Source of the DNA: Plantago major | Taxonomy: Eukaryota; Streptophyta; Magnoliopsida; Lamiales; Plantaginaceae | Assembly (NCBI GenBank): GCA_026545765.1 | Contig: CM048839.1 | Span: 65,707,187-65,771,186, forward strand | Direction: 5' to 3' | Length of the DNA: 64,000 nucleotides | Shown here: positions 1-10,205 of the stretch, piece after piece | How the letters are laid out: every line of letters begins with the position of its first letter | How positions within the stretch are numbered: position 1 is the stretch's first letter | Position numbers and translations under genes: made by a program | The notes under the pieces: generated by a model | Seen by the model: the letters and a program-made list of their open reading frames with translations, nothing else | What the model was told of the DNA's origin: nothing | Databases searched by the model: none

Positions 1-392
1 TAGGAATCTAAGAAAAGATATCCTAAGGTTACCTCATTTATCTTAGTGGATTCTAGGTCCGAGAAAGGTCAAGTGGATTAGTCAAGGATTACGCCACCTT
101 CGTATACCACTATAAAAAGACATATGTTATTTACTTTCTAGCTTTATTACTTGTTTTACTTATATTTTAAAGTACTTACACTTATCTTGTCAACACGCAC
201 TTATCTCGTAAGTCTTCCGCTCGAATTAATTATCAGATATCTTTACAGATATCTGAGAAACTGTGCTTATCGACAAATGTTTTTAAACGACTATTCACCC
301 CCCCCCCGAGGCTTTTACATTGCCGTTATCTGGACCAACAATCTCTTCGCTTTTTTTAAAAAACCTTCTATTTATAGTGATGACTACAAAAC
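1..392 (+). other. Leader of an older element: TATA-like box and pyrimidine/C-rich stretch
   Basis: No gene is seen here. A TATA-like box lies at 111-118. It is followed by a T-rich leader, a run of ten C at 298-307 and a stretch near 298-340 that resembles the CT-rich R-U5 end of many plant LTRs and ends in CA at 339-340. The usual Met-tRNA primer site does not follow, so calling this an LTR end is only a guess. It lies directly upstream of the transposon-type coding remnant at 393-1739 and probably belongs to it. The left edge of the window cuts the element. Confidence 0.4.
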
Positions 393-1739
393 GTGCTGGT
401 TCTAAGGATACCAAAGGTTACTACCTCATCGGCCGAAAAGCGAGCACCAGAGCTAGTGATAGCAAACAATCGTCTCATAGGCGATTTTAACTCTGAGAAT
501 TGGACTTCAAACCACATGATGATTTGGGGTGGTGCTATGATTGAGCAACACCTTTCTGTTGTAATTGAAGAACAAGCAGATAGGAGGACTATCCTTGGTA
601 TGCTTGAAAAGGCACAAATCAAGGGTTTTCTCTTAGCTCTTCCCTATGGATGTTCTTCACTGGATGTACTTGAGTTTTATCATAACTCTCGTGTTATCAC
701 CAGCATTGCTAATGGCATTGAAGAAATATCCATTAAAATCAAAGTTCAAGGAAAAGAAATTTTCCTTAACTGCAAAAAATTATGTGATATCTTCGGTCCC
801 CGAAATCAAGGAATTGATTTCGAGATTAACCCCAAGGATGAAACTCTCCTTGAAGGTGTTAAGACCCTGTATAGTGATGTTCGCAACATGGACAAGCCAG
901 ATACTCCTCCTGAGTTCAAACTTGCTGATATAAGGACAGACATCTATACATTCATTGGGATGTCTTGGCTTGCCTCCTTCACAGATGCTTTGATGGTCTA
1001 AAAGGTGGAGCTGACTAAATAAGCTTGGAACGGTGGATGATGATGTTCCTGATGAAGGAAGAACTAACTTGGTCGGAAAACCTTTTTAACTGGGGAAAGT
1101 ACACCTATATGAAGTTTGTGAAGAAGCTACAAAGCTTTGAGCCAAAGACTGTCAAAGTCCTTGCTGAGCCAAAAACCACAGTGAGCTTTGGACTAAAGAT
1201 ATGCTTCTTGGAGAAGCGCATCGAGCTCGAGGGGACGACATATAGCCAACAAAGAATCGCTTCTACAAATATGAGTATACAAACATGATGAAAAAGGTCA
1301 TTTTGTCTCAGAAAGGTTCTAAAAAACGAAAGACTGATGAAGTATCTGAGGGATCAGTTGCGACCAAAAAGCCTAGAACTTCACGTAAAGAAGACTATCG
1401 CAAATCAAGGCATACACGCAGGAATGTCGACTCGATAGCTATCACATCACGATGAACTCATCAATGAAGATGAACTCATCAATGCTGCAAAAGATACAAC
1501 TGCTGATGATCTCATCAATGCTACCAAGGAAAGCCTTGCTGATGAACTCATTGATAAAAATGAGAGTAGTGGTGTATCAAGCCCTATTTGCAGAAACCGC
1601 AGGGATTATGGACCAATCAGTTCCTAATGCTGATGAGAGCTCTGATGATGATGGTGATGATGATTTGGTCATCTCTCAAGTCCTACAGAAATCAAAAAGG
1701 GATAAGGTTGCTGAAAAAGCAACAAGTTCAAAGGCTACT
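393..1739 (+). pseudogene. Broken transposon-type coding remnant, cut by the gypsy insertion
   Basis: The frame open over about 393-1001 encodes a soluble protein segment. It has a short block with FYHN followed by VQGKEIFLN and a CDIFG stretch. That pattern (folded segment, then a V-x-G-K-x-V/I-x-F/L motif) resembles the putative plant transposon protein domain found beside plant LTR elements. This is recognition by eye and not a database hit. Near 1450-1545 short DNA repeats of the type GATGAACTCATCAATG recur. Near 1630-1680 there is an Asp/Ser-rich acidic stretch followed by a lysine-rich tail. The left LTR of the gypsy element starts at 1740 inside this region, so this is the oldest layer of the stack. 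It resembles in style the extra 3' coding region of the copia element at 12915-14615. It is broken, with several breaks, and is treated as a fossil. Confidence 0.5.
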
Positions 1740-1876
1740 TGATGTGTCAAATCAGAGTTTTAAATTTGTTTAAGAGCTAAGAGTTAATTCTCAACACTAC
1801 AAAAACTTGTAGTGCAATGAAGTTAACCCCGAGGTCGGTCTCGAGGGACTTAACTCCGCTGAGGTTGAGTTTACGA

Positions 1877-1886
1877 ATAACTAGAA
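1877..1886. repeat. Left target-site duplication of the MULE
   Basis: ATAACTAGAA, matching ATAAATAGAG at 3177-3186 at 8 of 10 positions. The right gypsy LTR carries a single similar site (ACAAATAGAA). Confidence 0.6.
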
Positions 1887-1966
1887 GGGCGAGTTACATT
1901 CAGCAACCTTTTTAGATGCCATATAAACGATTAAGTCCCTAATGTTTTAAATTTTACGATGAAGGA
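1887..1966 (+). repeat. Left terminal inverted repeat of the MULE
   Basis: About 80 bp starting GGGCGAGTTACA. It pairs with the reverse complement of roughly 3097-3176. The best conserved blocks are CAACCTTTTTAGATGC, GTCCCTA and TTTACGATGA/TTTACGTTGA. Confidence 0.75.
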
Positions 1967-2044
1967 CAAACCTTGAACTGAAGTAAACAAATATTTACAC
2001 CCAAAGACAAAAGTCAAACTTGGTGAGAGAGAGAGTGAAATATT

Positions 2045-2164
2045 CATTTTCTTTTCCCTTTTCTTTAATTATTGCATTTTCTTTTCCCTTTTCTTTAATT
2101 TCTGAATTTTATTTTTCCTTTTCTTTAATTACTTCATTTTCTTTTTCCTTTTCTTTTACATTGG
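2045..2164 (+). repeat. 30-bp tandem repeat, four copies, inside the MULE
   Basis: Four consecutive 30-bp units of a CT-rich sequence. Each has a CATTTTCTTTT-like start (third copy AATTTTATTTT) and a CTTTTCTTTAATT-like middle (fourth copy diverged at its end). Copies one and two are nearly identical; copies three and four drift. Confidence 0.85.
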
Positions 2165-3096
2165 AGTATGATAGACCAGTCGGGGTCACAACGCTAGCAA
2201 TCGTCAATGGATTTCCGGTTAGGCATTGGGATTGAGCACTGGCTAATATCCTTCTTGATGTCGAAGCATTTATTATACTGCAATAAAACCACCATCAAAT
2301 GGAGCACAATTGGAACAGGAGCTAGTAAAGTCACATATTAGTGAATTGCCACAAATGAGAAAGAAAAAAAGAGAAAGTAAAATTAATAAAAGACATATTT
2401 GAAAATGACAATACTGCAATGGAATAGGCCTGCTGGTGGAGTTTGTGTAAATGCCAAATGTGAAAGTGGAAAAACATGTCAAATATGAAGAAATGAGAAA
2501 TCCAGAATGAGTGGAGCTTAGAACTTGAAATGCTTGAAGAACAAATTGGAACTAACAGTTCAAGTGAAACTGAAATTGAGCTCAAGAATCACTCTAATAA
2601 GCTTAGAAGAGACGATTTACAACAAACATTCAGATGCAGATTCTTTATGCAACAAGATTTACAGAAGGAGAAAAAGCAACAAACCCAACAATCCAAATAC
2701 ATTAATAAACAAAACCCATGTAAAATCTTGAGCTTTTATCACACAATAAAAGGAAAGAACAAAAACAAGAATGTGAAATTTCACAAGATGGGCATTTTGC
2801 TTACCTCTTCACAATTAACATGTTGGGCAATGCCTTGTGGTCGTGGTCAAGGAGGAAGTCTGAGATTGGCAAGATGGAAGCTTTAACAATGGCGGTGGAA
2901 AAGAAGAAGAAGAGGCAAAATAAGGTTTTATTAGTTTCTCATATTAAAAAAGAAGTGTTTTATTTCTATTTTTCAAATATACCATTTAAAAGAAATGCTT
3001 TATTCTCCATAATTTAATACACCAATTTATAAGAAATGTTTTATTCGAGGGATAAAATGGACATTCTACAGAAAGTCAAACTTTTGGCTGAAAATG

Positions 3097-3176
3097 GACC
3101 TCAACGTAAATTTTCAATCGATAGGGACCCAAACGTTCAATGAGCATCTAAAAAGGTTGTTGTCTGTAATATACCC
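3097..3176 (-). repeat. Right terminal inverted repeat of the MULE
   Basis: The minus strand reads GGGTATATTACAGAC, then the block CAACCTTTTTAGATGC shared with the left end. Pairing stays recognisable to about 80 bp inward. The inner limit is set by eye. Confidence 0.75.
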
Positions 3177-3186
3177 ATAAATAGAG
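3177..3186. repeat. Right target-site duplication of the MULE
   Basis: ATAAATAGAG, directly after the CCC that ends the element. It is the partner of 1877-1886. Confidence 0.6.
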
Positions 3187-3562
3187 ACAATATAGAAAGC
3201 AGTAAAAGTTTGTTTGCTTTGGCAGCAGAATGATAATCAAACTAACTATGATGCAATGGAAACAGAAACAGATTATCTTGACGAGATTGATATACAAGGG
3301 GGAATTATGGTGTGATGATAACAAACTAGCTAGTAGGAAACATGCAACAATATATACTGTTGAATTACTCTAATCAATAGTAGTGTGATTAGTGAAGGCA
3401 TCAATTCCACTAAGTCACAATTAACATGCTAATGTAGTTGTCACCATTTGCAACAAACCAAAAGATTAAGCCACTCAAAGAGTTTTGTAGAAAAGTACCA
3501 GTCGCTTAATCTACCGGTGATTTTGGAGTAGAAAATATCAAAGAGATAACTACATACAAGCT

Positions 3563-4465
3563 TGAAAGTGCAATTATATTGCACTTGTTTTGTTAATTCG
3601 GCCTTTCTTCGTTTATTAACCAGGTTGACAATTGTAGTTGTTTTATATGGTTATTTTGTAGATATATCAAGTCCTCAACATGCTTAATGGATCACAATTG
3701 GTTACTATAGCGTATTAATCGCATCAAAACGCCATCAGAAAGCCATCGAAGCAAAACGGGCAATCGAAGCAAAAGGAAAATAAGAAGCATAATGCAGGAA
3801 GGAAGCTGCCATATTGTTCAAGGAAGAATTTGATGCTATAAGGAAAGTGAGATTTAAAAGAGATTGATATCTAGAAGACTCCTTATACCATTAATACATA
3901 AAAGGAAGTTTCCTTACCATAGAATCCCGCTTGTTAAGACTTGGGCCGCCGACTGGGCCTTCCCGGACGGAGTTCGCAATTATATATATCTAAGAAGGAG
4001 GCGCTGTAAGATTGTCAACCTAAGAACAAAAACAGAGAACATTATATTGTTTTAGGCTTCGCTTTACTAGACCTTTACCTCGGTGTTTACTTGTGAGTGT
4101 TCTCTAAAGATTGAGAATTACTCTATCATTGAACTAGAATAGGTTTTTCTTATCCGCTCTAGGTCTAGTTTTCTCGTAAGTTTAATCAATCGCTTGTGAT
4201 TGAATTAAACTTCTTGTAATTCTACTTTCAATTTTAGTAGAAGTTTTGCTACGGCACCGTCGGTATCTTTTTATACCGACTTGAGAAATCTTGTGTTCAG
4301 TTTTATTCCGCTGCGCTTTACAGAGTTCTGTCGATCACAGTTTACTATTGTCATAGTTTAGTTGAACACTGTTCACTGTTGAGAAATGGTGTTGACTCAA
4401 CATCAATAGTCAACATCGTTTGAAATTGTCTAGAAGTACCAATCCCGGTCTTACAGCTTCTAACA
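3563..4465 (+). mobile_element. Solo Ty1-copia LTR (Sirevirus-like) inside the gypsy LTR (fossil)
   Basis: The 903-bp block starts TGAAAGTGCAATTA and ends with CTTCTAACA. These match in style the ends of the copia LTRs at 6009-6859 and 15030-15820 (TGAAAGTGCA start, AAGTACCAA and TTCTAACA near the end). It also carries the TTAATCAATC...TGTGATTG...ATTAAAC block (near 4180-4210) seen in those LTRs. A TATA-like TATATATATC lies at 3981-3990. No internal coding region flanks it, so it is a solo LTR, usually the product of recombination between the two LTRs of one element. The right gypsy LTR is continuous at this point. The flanking five bases are AAGCT and AAGTC, an imperfect target duplication. 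Confidence 0.8.
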
Positions 4466-5530
4466 AAGTCGTCAAGAATAACCAATGGATTCAATAGACG
4501 GAAGGCATTTTGGTTAGAAGAACAAAGCTTAAATCCATTGGTGATTTTAGCGTAAGAAACATCGAACAGATACGTACGCATTTAATCTAAACAACACGGA
4601 GTGAATCGCAACATCTACATATTGAATACATGAACCCTAACTAGCATGTGTTGGATCAATCACCACCCCATAACTAGGTGCTTAGCTACTCATGACATGC
4701 ATAGACATAATCAATATTGTATATAAACACGCAATAAACATATGATATACTAATTACCAGATTCTAGAACGATATGCACGCTAATGAGATTTGTCACGAA
4801 CCCTAGGTAAACACTGAAGCTGATTGAATCCAATTGGTACAAAGTATAATCAATATAAACTCCCAAACGGTGAACAATCGTCCGATTACACGGTGAAAAT
4901 CGTCGGAAACTAGGTCTAGCTTGAGAGCAAAGTTCAATCTTGATAATCGAATGAATTATGAAAGTAATAATGTTTTATTAACTAAAAAGAAAGGAAGAAA
5001 ACCTAATAGGAAAGAATCGGGGAAAATCACGCACAAGAACAGAGAAAGTTGGTGTCCGCCAACTTCTTGCTTGGCATCCGCCATGGAAGGAAGTCATGAC
5101 GCTTAAGATTAAACAAGCTGACGCCAAACCCATCCATGGCGTCCGCTGTTCAACTTTGGTGTCCGCCAAAACTTCGTTTGCTTAAGGACGCCAACCTTGA
5201 TAATGGAGTTCGCTAACCCTTCCGGCAAATGACGATTTTGCCCTTTTTGTCCTTCTTGCTCGATTTTGCTCCTTTTAACTTCAAATCTCGGCGTTTCGGC
5301 TTCCCTGCTTCACTTCTAGAAACCATACGAAGCATCAACGCCCATATCTTCGGATGTATGTAAATCACATCCTTTTTGCCTTCAATTATCACGGTTTAGC
5401 CAAATACCTATAAAAGTCAAAGAGAACAAAACAAGTAAAAAGACTCTAGGAAAAACAACTAAAACTATACTTAAGGATAACAAAAAGACTGCAAAAAAAC
5501 AAGATGAGACGATATAAAACCGACTTATCA
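4466..5530 (-). repeat. Outer part of the left gypsy LTR
   Basis: Continuation of the gypsy LTR after the solo copia LTR, aligned with 18136-19075 and extending about 135 bp further than the right copy. No real gene is present. Apparent frames on both strands differ between the two LTR copies and are not conserved. The stretch 5040-5220 is rich in GGCGTC, GGTGTCCGCCAA and ATGGCGTC motifs. Confidence 0.8.
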
Positions 5531-5545
5531 AACTCCCCAAACCGA
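5531..5545 (-). other. Polypurine tract of the gypsy element
   Basis: The minus strand reads GGTTTGGGGAGTT directly before the LTR start TGATAAG. It follows GAGGACAAGCAAGGG, a context typical of plant Ty3-gypsy elements just upstream of the 3' LTR. It would prime plus-strand DNA synthesis. Confidence 0.8.
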
Positions 5546-6003
5546 ACCCTTGCTTGTCCTCAAGCAACAGACTCTCTAAAAAACCTAGAAAAACGAAAAA
5601 CACATAGACACAAAAGTAAAGTCTAACTCCTAAGCTACCGAGTCTACGATTGCATATAATAAGCCCGAATAATGCATAAGTTTTGACTTCACACTGACAT
5701 TCACAGAATCACATGCATAAGTTCAAAAAATTTGTTTCCAAAGTAAATAGAACTTAAGCCTACATGGTAGTCTCTCACAGGTGGATCCTATGCATCTAAT
5801 CTCTCAAGCTCCTGGAAGTGTCCAGTAGGGGTAGTCACTCAAGAATATAAAGGGATAAGGAAGGTGACTTGCGTCAAAAAAATCCCTCAAATACCTCATG
5901 CAATGTACTCAATCAGTTAAGTTAGAAGGGACTTTTTCATAGCTCTATAACAATCAGCAATAGACTTATAAAAAGGCAATCGCTCTCTCTTTTTCCAATT
6001 TTT
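5546..6003 (-). mobile_element. 3' internal region of the gypsy element
   Basis: About 460 bp of AT-rich DNA between the gypsy purine tract and the copia insertion, without a recognisable coding region. It continues on the other side of the copia element at 15826. The join is supported by the exact CATTT duplication. Confidence 0.65.
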
Positions 6004-6008
6004 CATTT
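6004..6008. repeat. Left 5-bp target duplication (CATTT) of the copia element
   Basis: CATTT lies directly before the TG of the 5' LTR and is identical to 15821-15825. Five bases is the normal size for Ty1-copia integration in plants. Confidence 0.9.
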
Positions 6009-6859
6009 TGAAAGTGCAGTACGCATTTGTATTTTGATAATCTTGTCTTTTAATATCGGCCCAAGTTTGTGTTTGTTGTTGTTGTTTGTGAAGTCACAGG
6101 ACTACAAATGTTGTATAACATTGTGACAGATAGAATTCAATGTCAGCATAACATTGAAGATATAACATTGCAAATACATCAAGAACAAAGCACATCGATG
6201 AAACTTGGATCGGAAGTATTCACTAATCAAACAAGAGATGATTTAAGGAAAAAGAACAACTTATGATTAAAGCGTAGAAGGAATATATTTTGTGAAGAAT
6301 CAAAATATTGAAAATTCCTTCTATGCGATATCAAGAAAACAAGAAAAGGAAATTGCCTTTGCCGAGATTCTATCGCTTCCGAGATCCTATCGCTTTAATC
6401 GATGGAAGTCACGATATATCAAGTATATATACAAGGACTCAGTCGAGCAATTGGCACGTCTTCTTTGTTGTCTATTAAGATTTTATTAAAGAGTTTAGGC
6501 TATTTGTTTTCTGCTAGCTTTGGAGTTTGTCTAAGAGTATTCATTGTTGAATAACTTTTCAAATATCGACCTAGAATAACTTTTACTGTTAGGTCTTCTA
6601 GGGCTAGTTTTGGTTGTTTAATCAATCATCTGTGATTGTATTAAACCTAGTTGATTAGATCTACTTTTTCTGTCAGTAGATATTTTGCCTAAAGGCATGG
6701 CCAACATATTTATATATTGTCGCTCGGTAATAGAAGTTTCATTCATATTCATCCGCTGTGTTTTGTTTACTGTGTTGAAGACATTGTTGAACAACATTGT
6801 TGGCAACATTGTCTTCTGATCTTGTTCCAAGTACCAATCAGGGATCCTACGTTCTAACA
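6009..6859 (+). repeat. 5' LTR of the copia element
   Basis: An 851-bp LTR from TGAAAGTGCAG to TTCTAACA. It is homologous over its length to 15030-15820. A TATA-like box (TATATATA) lies at 6424-6431 and is kept in the 3' copy at 15441-15448, so the promoter is probably there. The repeated word AACATTGT is frequent near both ends. Confidence 0.9.
6424..6431 (+). promoter_or_regulatory. TATA-like box of the copia LTR promoter
   Basis: TATATATA followed by CAAGGACTCA. The same motif and downstream context occur in the 3' LTR at 15441-15448. Assignment as the core promoter is inference from position inside the LTR. Confidence 0.5.
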
Positions 6860-6861
6860 AG

Positions 6862-6874
6862 TGGCATCAGAGCC
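6862..6874 (+). other. Primer binding site (initiator Met-tRNA type)
   Basis: TGGCATCAGAGCC starts two bases after the 5' LTR end. It matches the usual plant copia site TGGTATCAGAGCC, complementary to the 3' end of initiator Met-tRNA, except for one base. Confidence 0.9.
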
Positions 6875-6913
6875 AGCCACCTAACTACTGGTGTCTGGAT
6901 TTGGTACCGCCGA

Positions 6914-8040
6914 ATGGATGCAAACTACAATGCACTTCCTATGCTTGATGGGTCCAACTACCATTACTGACAAATCCGGATGAGGACTTACATCAAGTCC
7001 CTTGATGGCCGTGCTAGGAGATCCATTCTGGAAGGATACACCTGGCCAACTGAAGGACCTGATGCTGATGGTGACATTGTCCCCATTCCTGAAGAATGCT
7101 TCACTGCAGGTGACATACTTCTTAGCTCTTACAATGAAAAGGCCTTAAATGCTATTTTTGGTCATGTAGATGCTCATATGTTTAAAATTATTCAAAACTG
7201 CACTACTGCAAAACAACTTGGGATTTGCTTCAGAGTCATTGTGAAGGGGATGCTAGTGTCAAACAAACTAAACTTAGAATGCTTTGGTCTCAATTTGAAA
7301 ATCTAAGAATGGCAGAGGAAGAAACAATTGACTCTTATTTTGAAAAACTTTTAACTCTCTCCAATGAAGTCCAAAGACTGGGAGAAGCTATTTCTAATAG
7401 GCAACATGTTTCCAAAGCTGTTCGATCTCTTTCCTCAAGATTTAATACCAAAGTCACTATTTTGGAAGACACTCATAACTTGGCAACTATGGATTTTCAC
7501 ACCCCTGTTGAACAATTTAAAAAATATTGAACTAAATGAAAATGAGAGACAAGGTATGAAAACTCATAGTATCTCCCTTCACTCTAAATCTAAAGCTAAA
7601 TCTTCAGAGCCTGCTAGTAGTAGTGATGAGTCTGACAATATGACTGAGGAAGCTTTCAACAATCTTGTGAGGAAGTTCAACAAACTTTAATTCAGAAAAT
7701 TACACTTCAATTATAAAAACGTGTGTTAGGAACTAATCATGACGATGATGCCTGATATCACGCCGTATAAACATTAGATTATGGAGACATAGGATTAGGA
7801 CTTAATTCTCTGCCTCACAGTAATGCTCAATAAGGTTCCCTAAACTCTGGTCAAGGATCCTCAAGTGGAACCAAAAATTTCAAAAAGAAAACCAATACTT
7901 TCAAAACTGGTTCTGCTTCCAAGACTAGCTCTGAATCTGATTTTGATCGCACTCCTCTTAGTAAGATTAGATGTTTTGAATGCCAAGGGTGGGGTCATTA
8001 TCAAAATGAATGTGCTAACAATCTCAGAAAAGAGAAAAAG
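6914..8040 (+). mobile_element. gag region of the copia element (fossil)
   Basis: Begins with ATG at 6914 (MDANYNALPMLDGSNYHY), close behind the primer site as expected. The N-terminal part, with an R-M-R-T-Y-I-K-S-L-type stretch, is the common plant copia gag start, equivalent to the W-R-x-x-M-x-x-x-L block of that family. The middle (about 7225-7530) contains LWSQFENLRMAEEETIDSYF-type sequence, also typical of gag. A retroviral-type zinc knuckle follows at 7972-8013. Gag would form the virus-like particle. The region is broken. Confidence 0.75.
7972..8013 (+). other. Zinc knuckle of gag (CX2CX4HX4C)
   Basis: The codons read CFECQGWGHYQNEC, an exact CX2CX4HX4C nucleic-acid-binding knuckle as found at the C-terminal end of copia gag. 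Confidence 0.9.
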
Positions 8041-9070
8041 AATCTTCTTGCTTGTCTCAGTGATGTTTCATATGAAGAACATGAAGATGAAGAAAAGAAG
8101 ATGATTCAACTACCAATGCCAGAGCTCTCCGTTCATCCACTTACAATGTTGATGACCAATGTTGGGACAACATCGGCAATACAACATCAGGAGTAGAAAT
8201 CTTCTTTAACTATGATGATTCTGAGAACTGTGAAATTTTGACAAGAATCAACCCCGAGAAATCGAAATCTCCGATGTTTTGTGTCTCGATATGATAGTCC
8301 TTCGTAAGAGGAAGTCATGGAACAAATGGTGAAGGATCCGCAATGTATGTATGAGAAACTCTTCATGAATGGAAGACTCGTAAAACTCCTCAAGAAAACG
8401 AGAAGGAGAACTACAATCAAAGACACCATTGTCAAACCGAAGTCGAATCGACAAAGAAGGACACCGAATCGCTCAAGGTAACCACCGAACTATCTAATGA
8501 AAATATGGTAATTGCAAAGTGGAACTCCTCTACTTCTAGACTTAATGATATGCTTGATATGGATAATGATGGGACCATCGGTCTAGGTACAATCGGTAGT
8601 TATGATGCTTCTTTGATAAGAAACTTGGGTGCAACATGAATAGCGTTAACCCCGATACCCCAAGTTGTCAAACCTCTTTCGAGCTCATAAAGGTCCTGCT
8701 TGTCAAAGAAAAGAATTTTTGTGTGCACTTACCGTCGTAAACTTGGTCACAAAACTCATCGCTTCAAGTACCGAAAGGACTTAAAAAGGGAACATGTTGA
8801 TTCCTCCAACCTCAGTGACCTCTCCAAGAATCCCTCCCTTCCGATGTTAGCTGCAATGTTGTGACAACATCCACTTCAACAGAGACTGAAAGATGTAATC
8901 CTAAGTCTCTGAAGTGTATCCTGTTCTCCTAAACGAGGTAAACCTCCGTGATGTATAAGAAAACACAAGAATGTTTCAACTGCATTTATGGCGTAGCTAA
9001 AGAAAAACATACTTGCAATTTTGCTTTTTCCGCTACTTCTCCTAACAATGTAGGAAAATGGTATCGATTG
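8041..9070 (+). mobile_element. Gag-protease linker region of the copia element
   Basis: About 1 kb between the zinc knuckle and the first clear protease-type sequence. Short coding-like stretches are present but I recognise no domain. This part is strongly decayed. Confidence 0.5.
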
Positions 9071-9074
9071 TTGG

Positions 9075-9311
9075 TTGCTTAGGCACATGACCGTAACCCC
9101 AAACTTGTCAAATGTTGTCGCTCAAAAGACAGGTACAGTGACATATGGAGGAGGATACCAAAGTAAAATCCTTGGAAAGGGAACACTGTGCCTTAAAGGA
9201 TATCCTAAACTTTCAAATGTTCTTCTTGTTGAGGGTTTAACGGCTAATCTTGTCAGTATAAGCCACCTGTGTGATGATGATTTGAAAGTCAAGTTTGATA
9301 AACGTTCTTGA
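9075..9311 (+). mobile_element. Protease-type segment of pol (fossil)
   Basis: Begins with RHMT, as in the copia protease neighbourhood (family pattern DSGCSRHMTG). It then has VTYGGG, GKGTLCLKGYPKLSNVLLV and LTANLVSISHLCD, all standard stretches between the protease active site and the integrase of plant copia elements. Part of a broken pol region. Confidence 0.8.
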
Positions 9312-9389
9312 GAAGTTTATACTTGTATGGACAAATTAATCGTGATGACAAAAGTTAGATCTCGTGACAACCGCTATGTGATGGACGTT

Positions 9390-10205
9390 TTCAAGTGCAA
9401 TGTTGCTCAACATAATGATGCAACATTGTGGCACAAGAAATTGGGACATGTCAATTACAGGAATCTGGAGAAGATCATCAAAAACAATGTGGTGACAGGC
9501 GTGCCAAAGCATGTGTGTGGTGACTGTCTTCTGGGAAAACAAACCAAGGCAGTACACCAGCCACTCCAGGTTGAAGGACAAAAAGAGGTACTTTTAATCG
9601 CTGAACTCTTGCATATGGATCTCATGGGTCCAGAGAAGCTAAAAGTTCGGGAGGAGCCTGTATATCTATGTTATAGTTGATGATTTCTCTAGATACACTT
9701 CAACAATTTTTTGAAAGAAAATCAAACTTTTGAATCCTTCAAAACTGCATGCAAATGTTGTAATCAAGATTTACTATGGTCCAAAGAATTGATCCACCAT
9801 GGTAAAGAATTTGAGAATCAATTTTGATAAGTACTGTGAAAAGAAAGGGATCATGCATGAATACTCAGCCCTAAGACACCACAACAAAATGGTGTTGCCG
9901 AAAAGAAAACAGACTCTTCAAGAAATGGCCGAGTGATGTCGAGCTCAATGAACTGCAAAAAGGTTGTGGGTCAAGTCGTGAACACCGCTTGTCACATAAT
10001 CAATCGTGTCTATCTTCGCCCGTACTCACCACTCCCTATGAGATTTTGAAAGGTAGAAAACCCAATCTTAAGTACTTTCATGTCTTTGGATGTGTGTTAC
10101 ATACTCAATGATAGGGAACATCTAGGGAAGTTTGATGCTAAAAGTGACAAAGGAATCTTTGTAGGTACTCAAAATAGTCATGCGATAGAATATACAATCC
10201 TAGAT
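9390..10205 (+). mobile_element. Integrase region of pol (fossil)
   Basis: The zinc-binding HHCC part starts at about 9429 with WHKKLGH, followed by VCGDCLLGKQ. After it comes LLHMDLMGP, the start of the catalytic core. Near 10045-10200 the C-terminal block with KPNLKYFHVFGC and LGKFDAKSDKGIFVG-type sequence is visible. Integrase lying upstream of reverse transcriptase is diagnostic of Ty1-copia. The region is broken. Confidence 0.85.

Larger units (their letters stand above)
1887..3176. mobile_element. Mutator-like (MULE) non-autonomous DNA transposon, 1290 bp
   Basis: The ends form long terminal inverted repeats. The left end begins GGGCGAGTTACATTCAGC. The right end, read on the minus strand, begins GGGTATATTACAGACAAC. 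Both continue with the shared core CAACCTTTTTAGATGC and stay similar for about 80 bp. The flanks ATAACTAGAA (1877-1886) and ATAAATAGAG (3177-3186) match at 8 of 10 positions, fitting the 9-11 bp target duplication of Mutator-type elements. The right gypsy LTR has one uninterrupted copy of this site near 17755-17772, which is an empty-site control. No transposase is visible. The inside has a 30-bp tandem repeat (2045-2164) and AT-rich DNA. A plus-strand segment near 2166-2235 faintly recalls a GRF zinc finger (RPV...NGFPVR), and 2525-2620 reads as a short Glu/Lys-rich helix-like stretch. Both protein hints are weak. Confidence 0.75.
1740..5530 (-). repeat. Left (3') LTR of the gypsy element, with two nested insertions
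   Basis: Three blocks match the right LTR: 1740-1886 with 17632-17766, 3187-3562 with about 17767-18135, and 4466-5395 with about 18136-19070. The remaining part to 5530 has no counterpart because the right copy enters the N gap. Between the blocks lie a Mutator-like element (1887-3176) and a solo copia LTR (3563-4465). Without these the LTR is about 1.59 kb. The outer bases on the plus strand are TGATGTGTCAAA at 1740 and CGACTTATCA ending at 5530. Near 5040-5220 the motif GGCGTC/GACGCC and close variants recur in both orientations. Confidence 0.85.

Noticed and set aside
5382-5603. 73-codon minus-strand frame with very hydrophobic sequence
   Set aside because: It runs across the gypsy purine tract and LTR start. 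The hydrophobic look comes from translating T-rich DNA.
6862-6874. tRNA gene piece
   Set aside because: The match to Met-tRNA is limited to the 3'-end complement and stands directly after the LTR, so it is a primer binding site.
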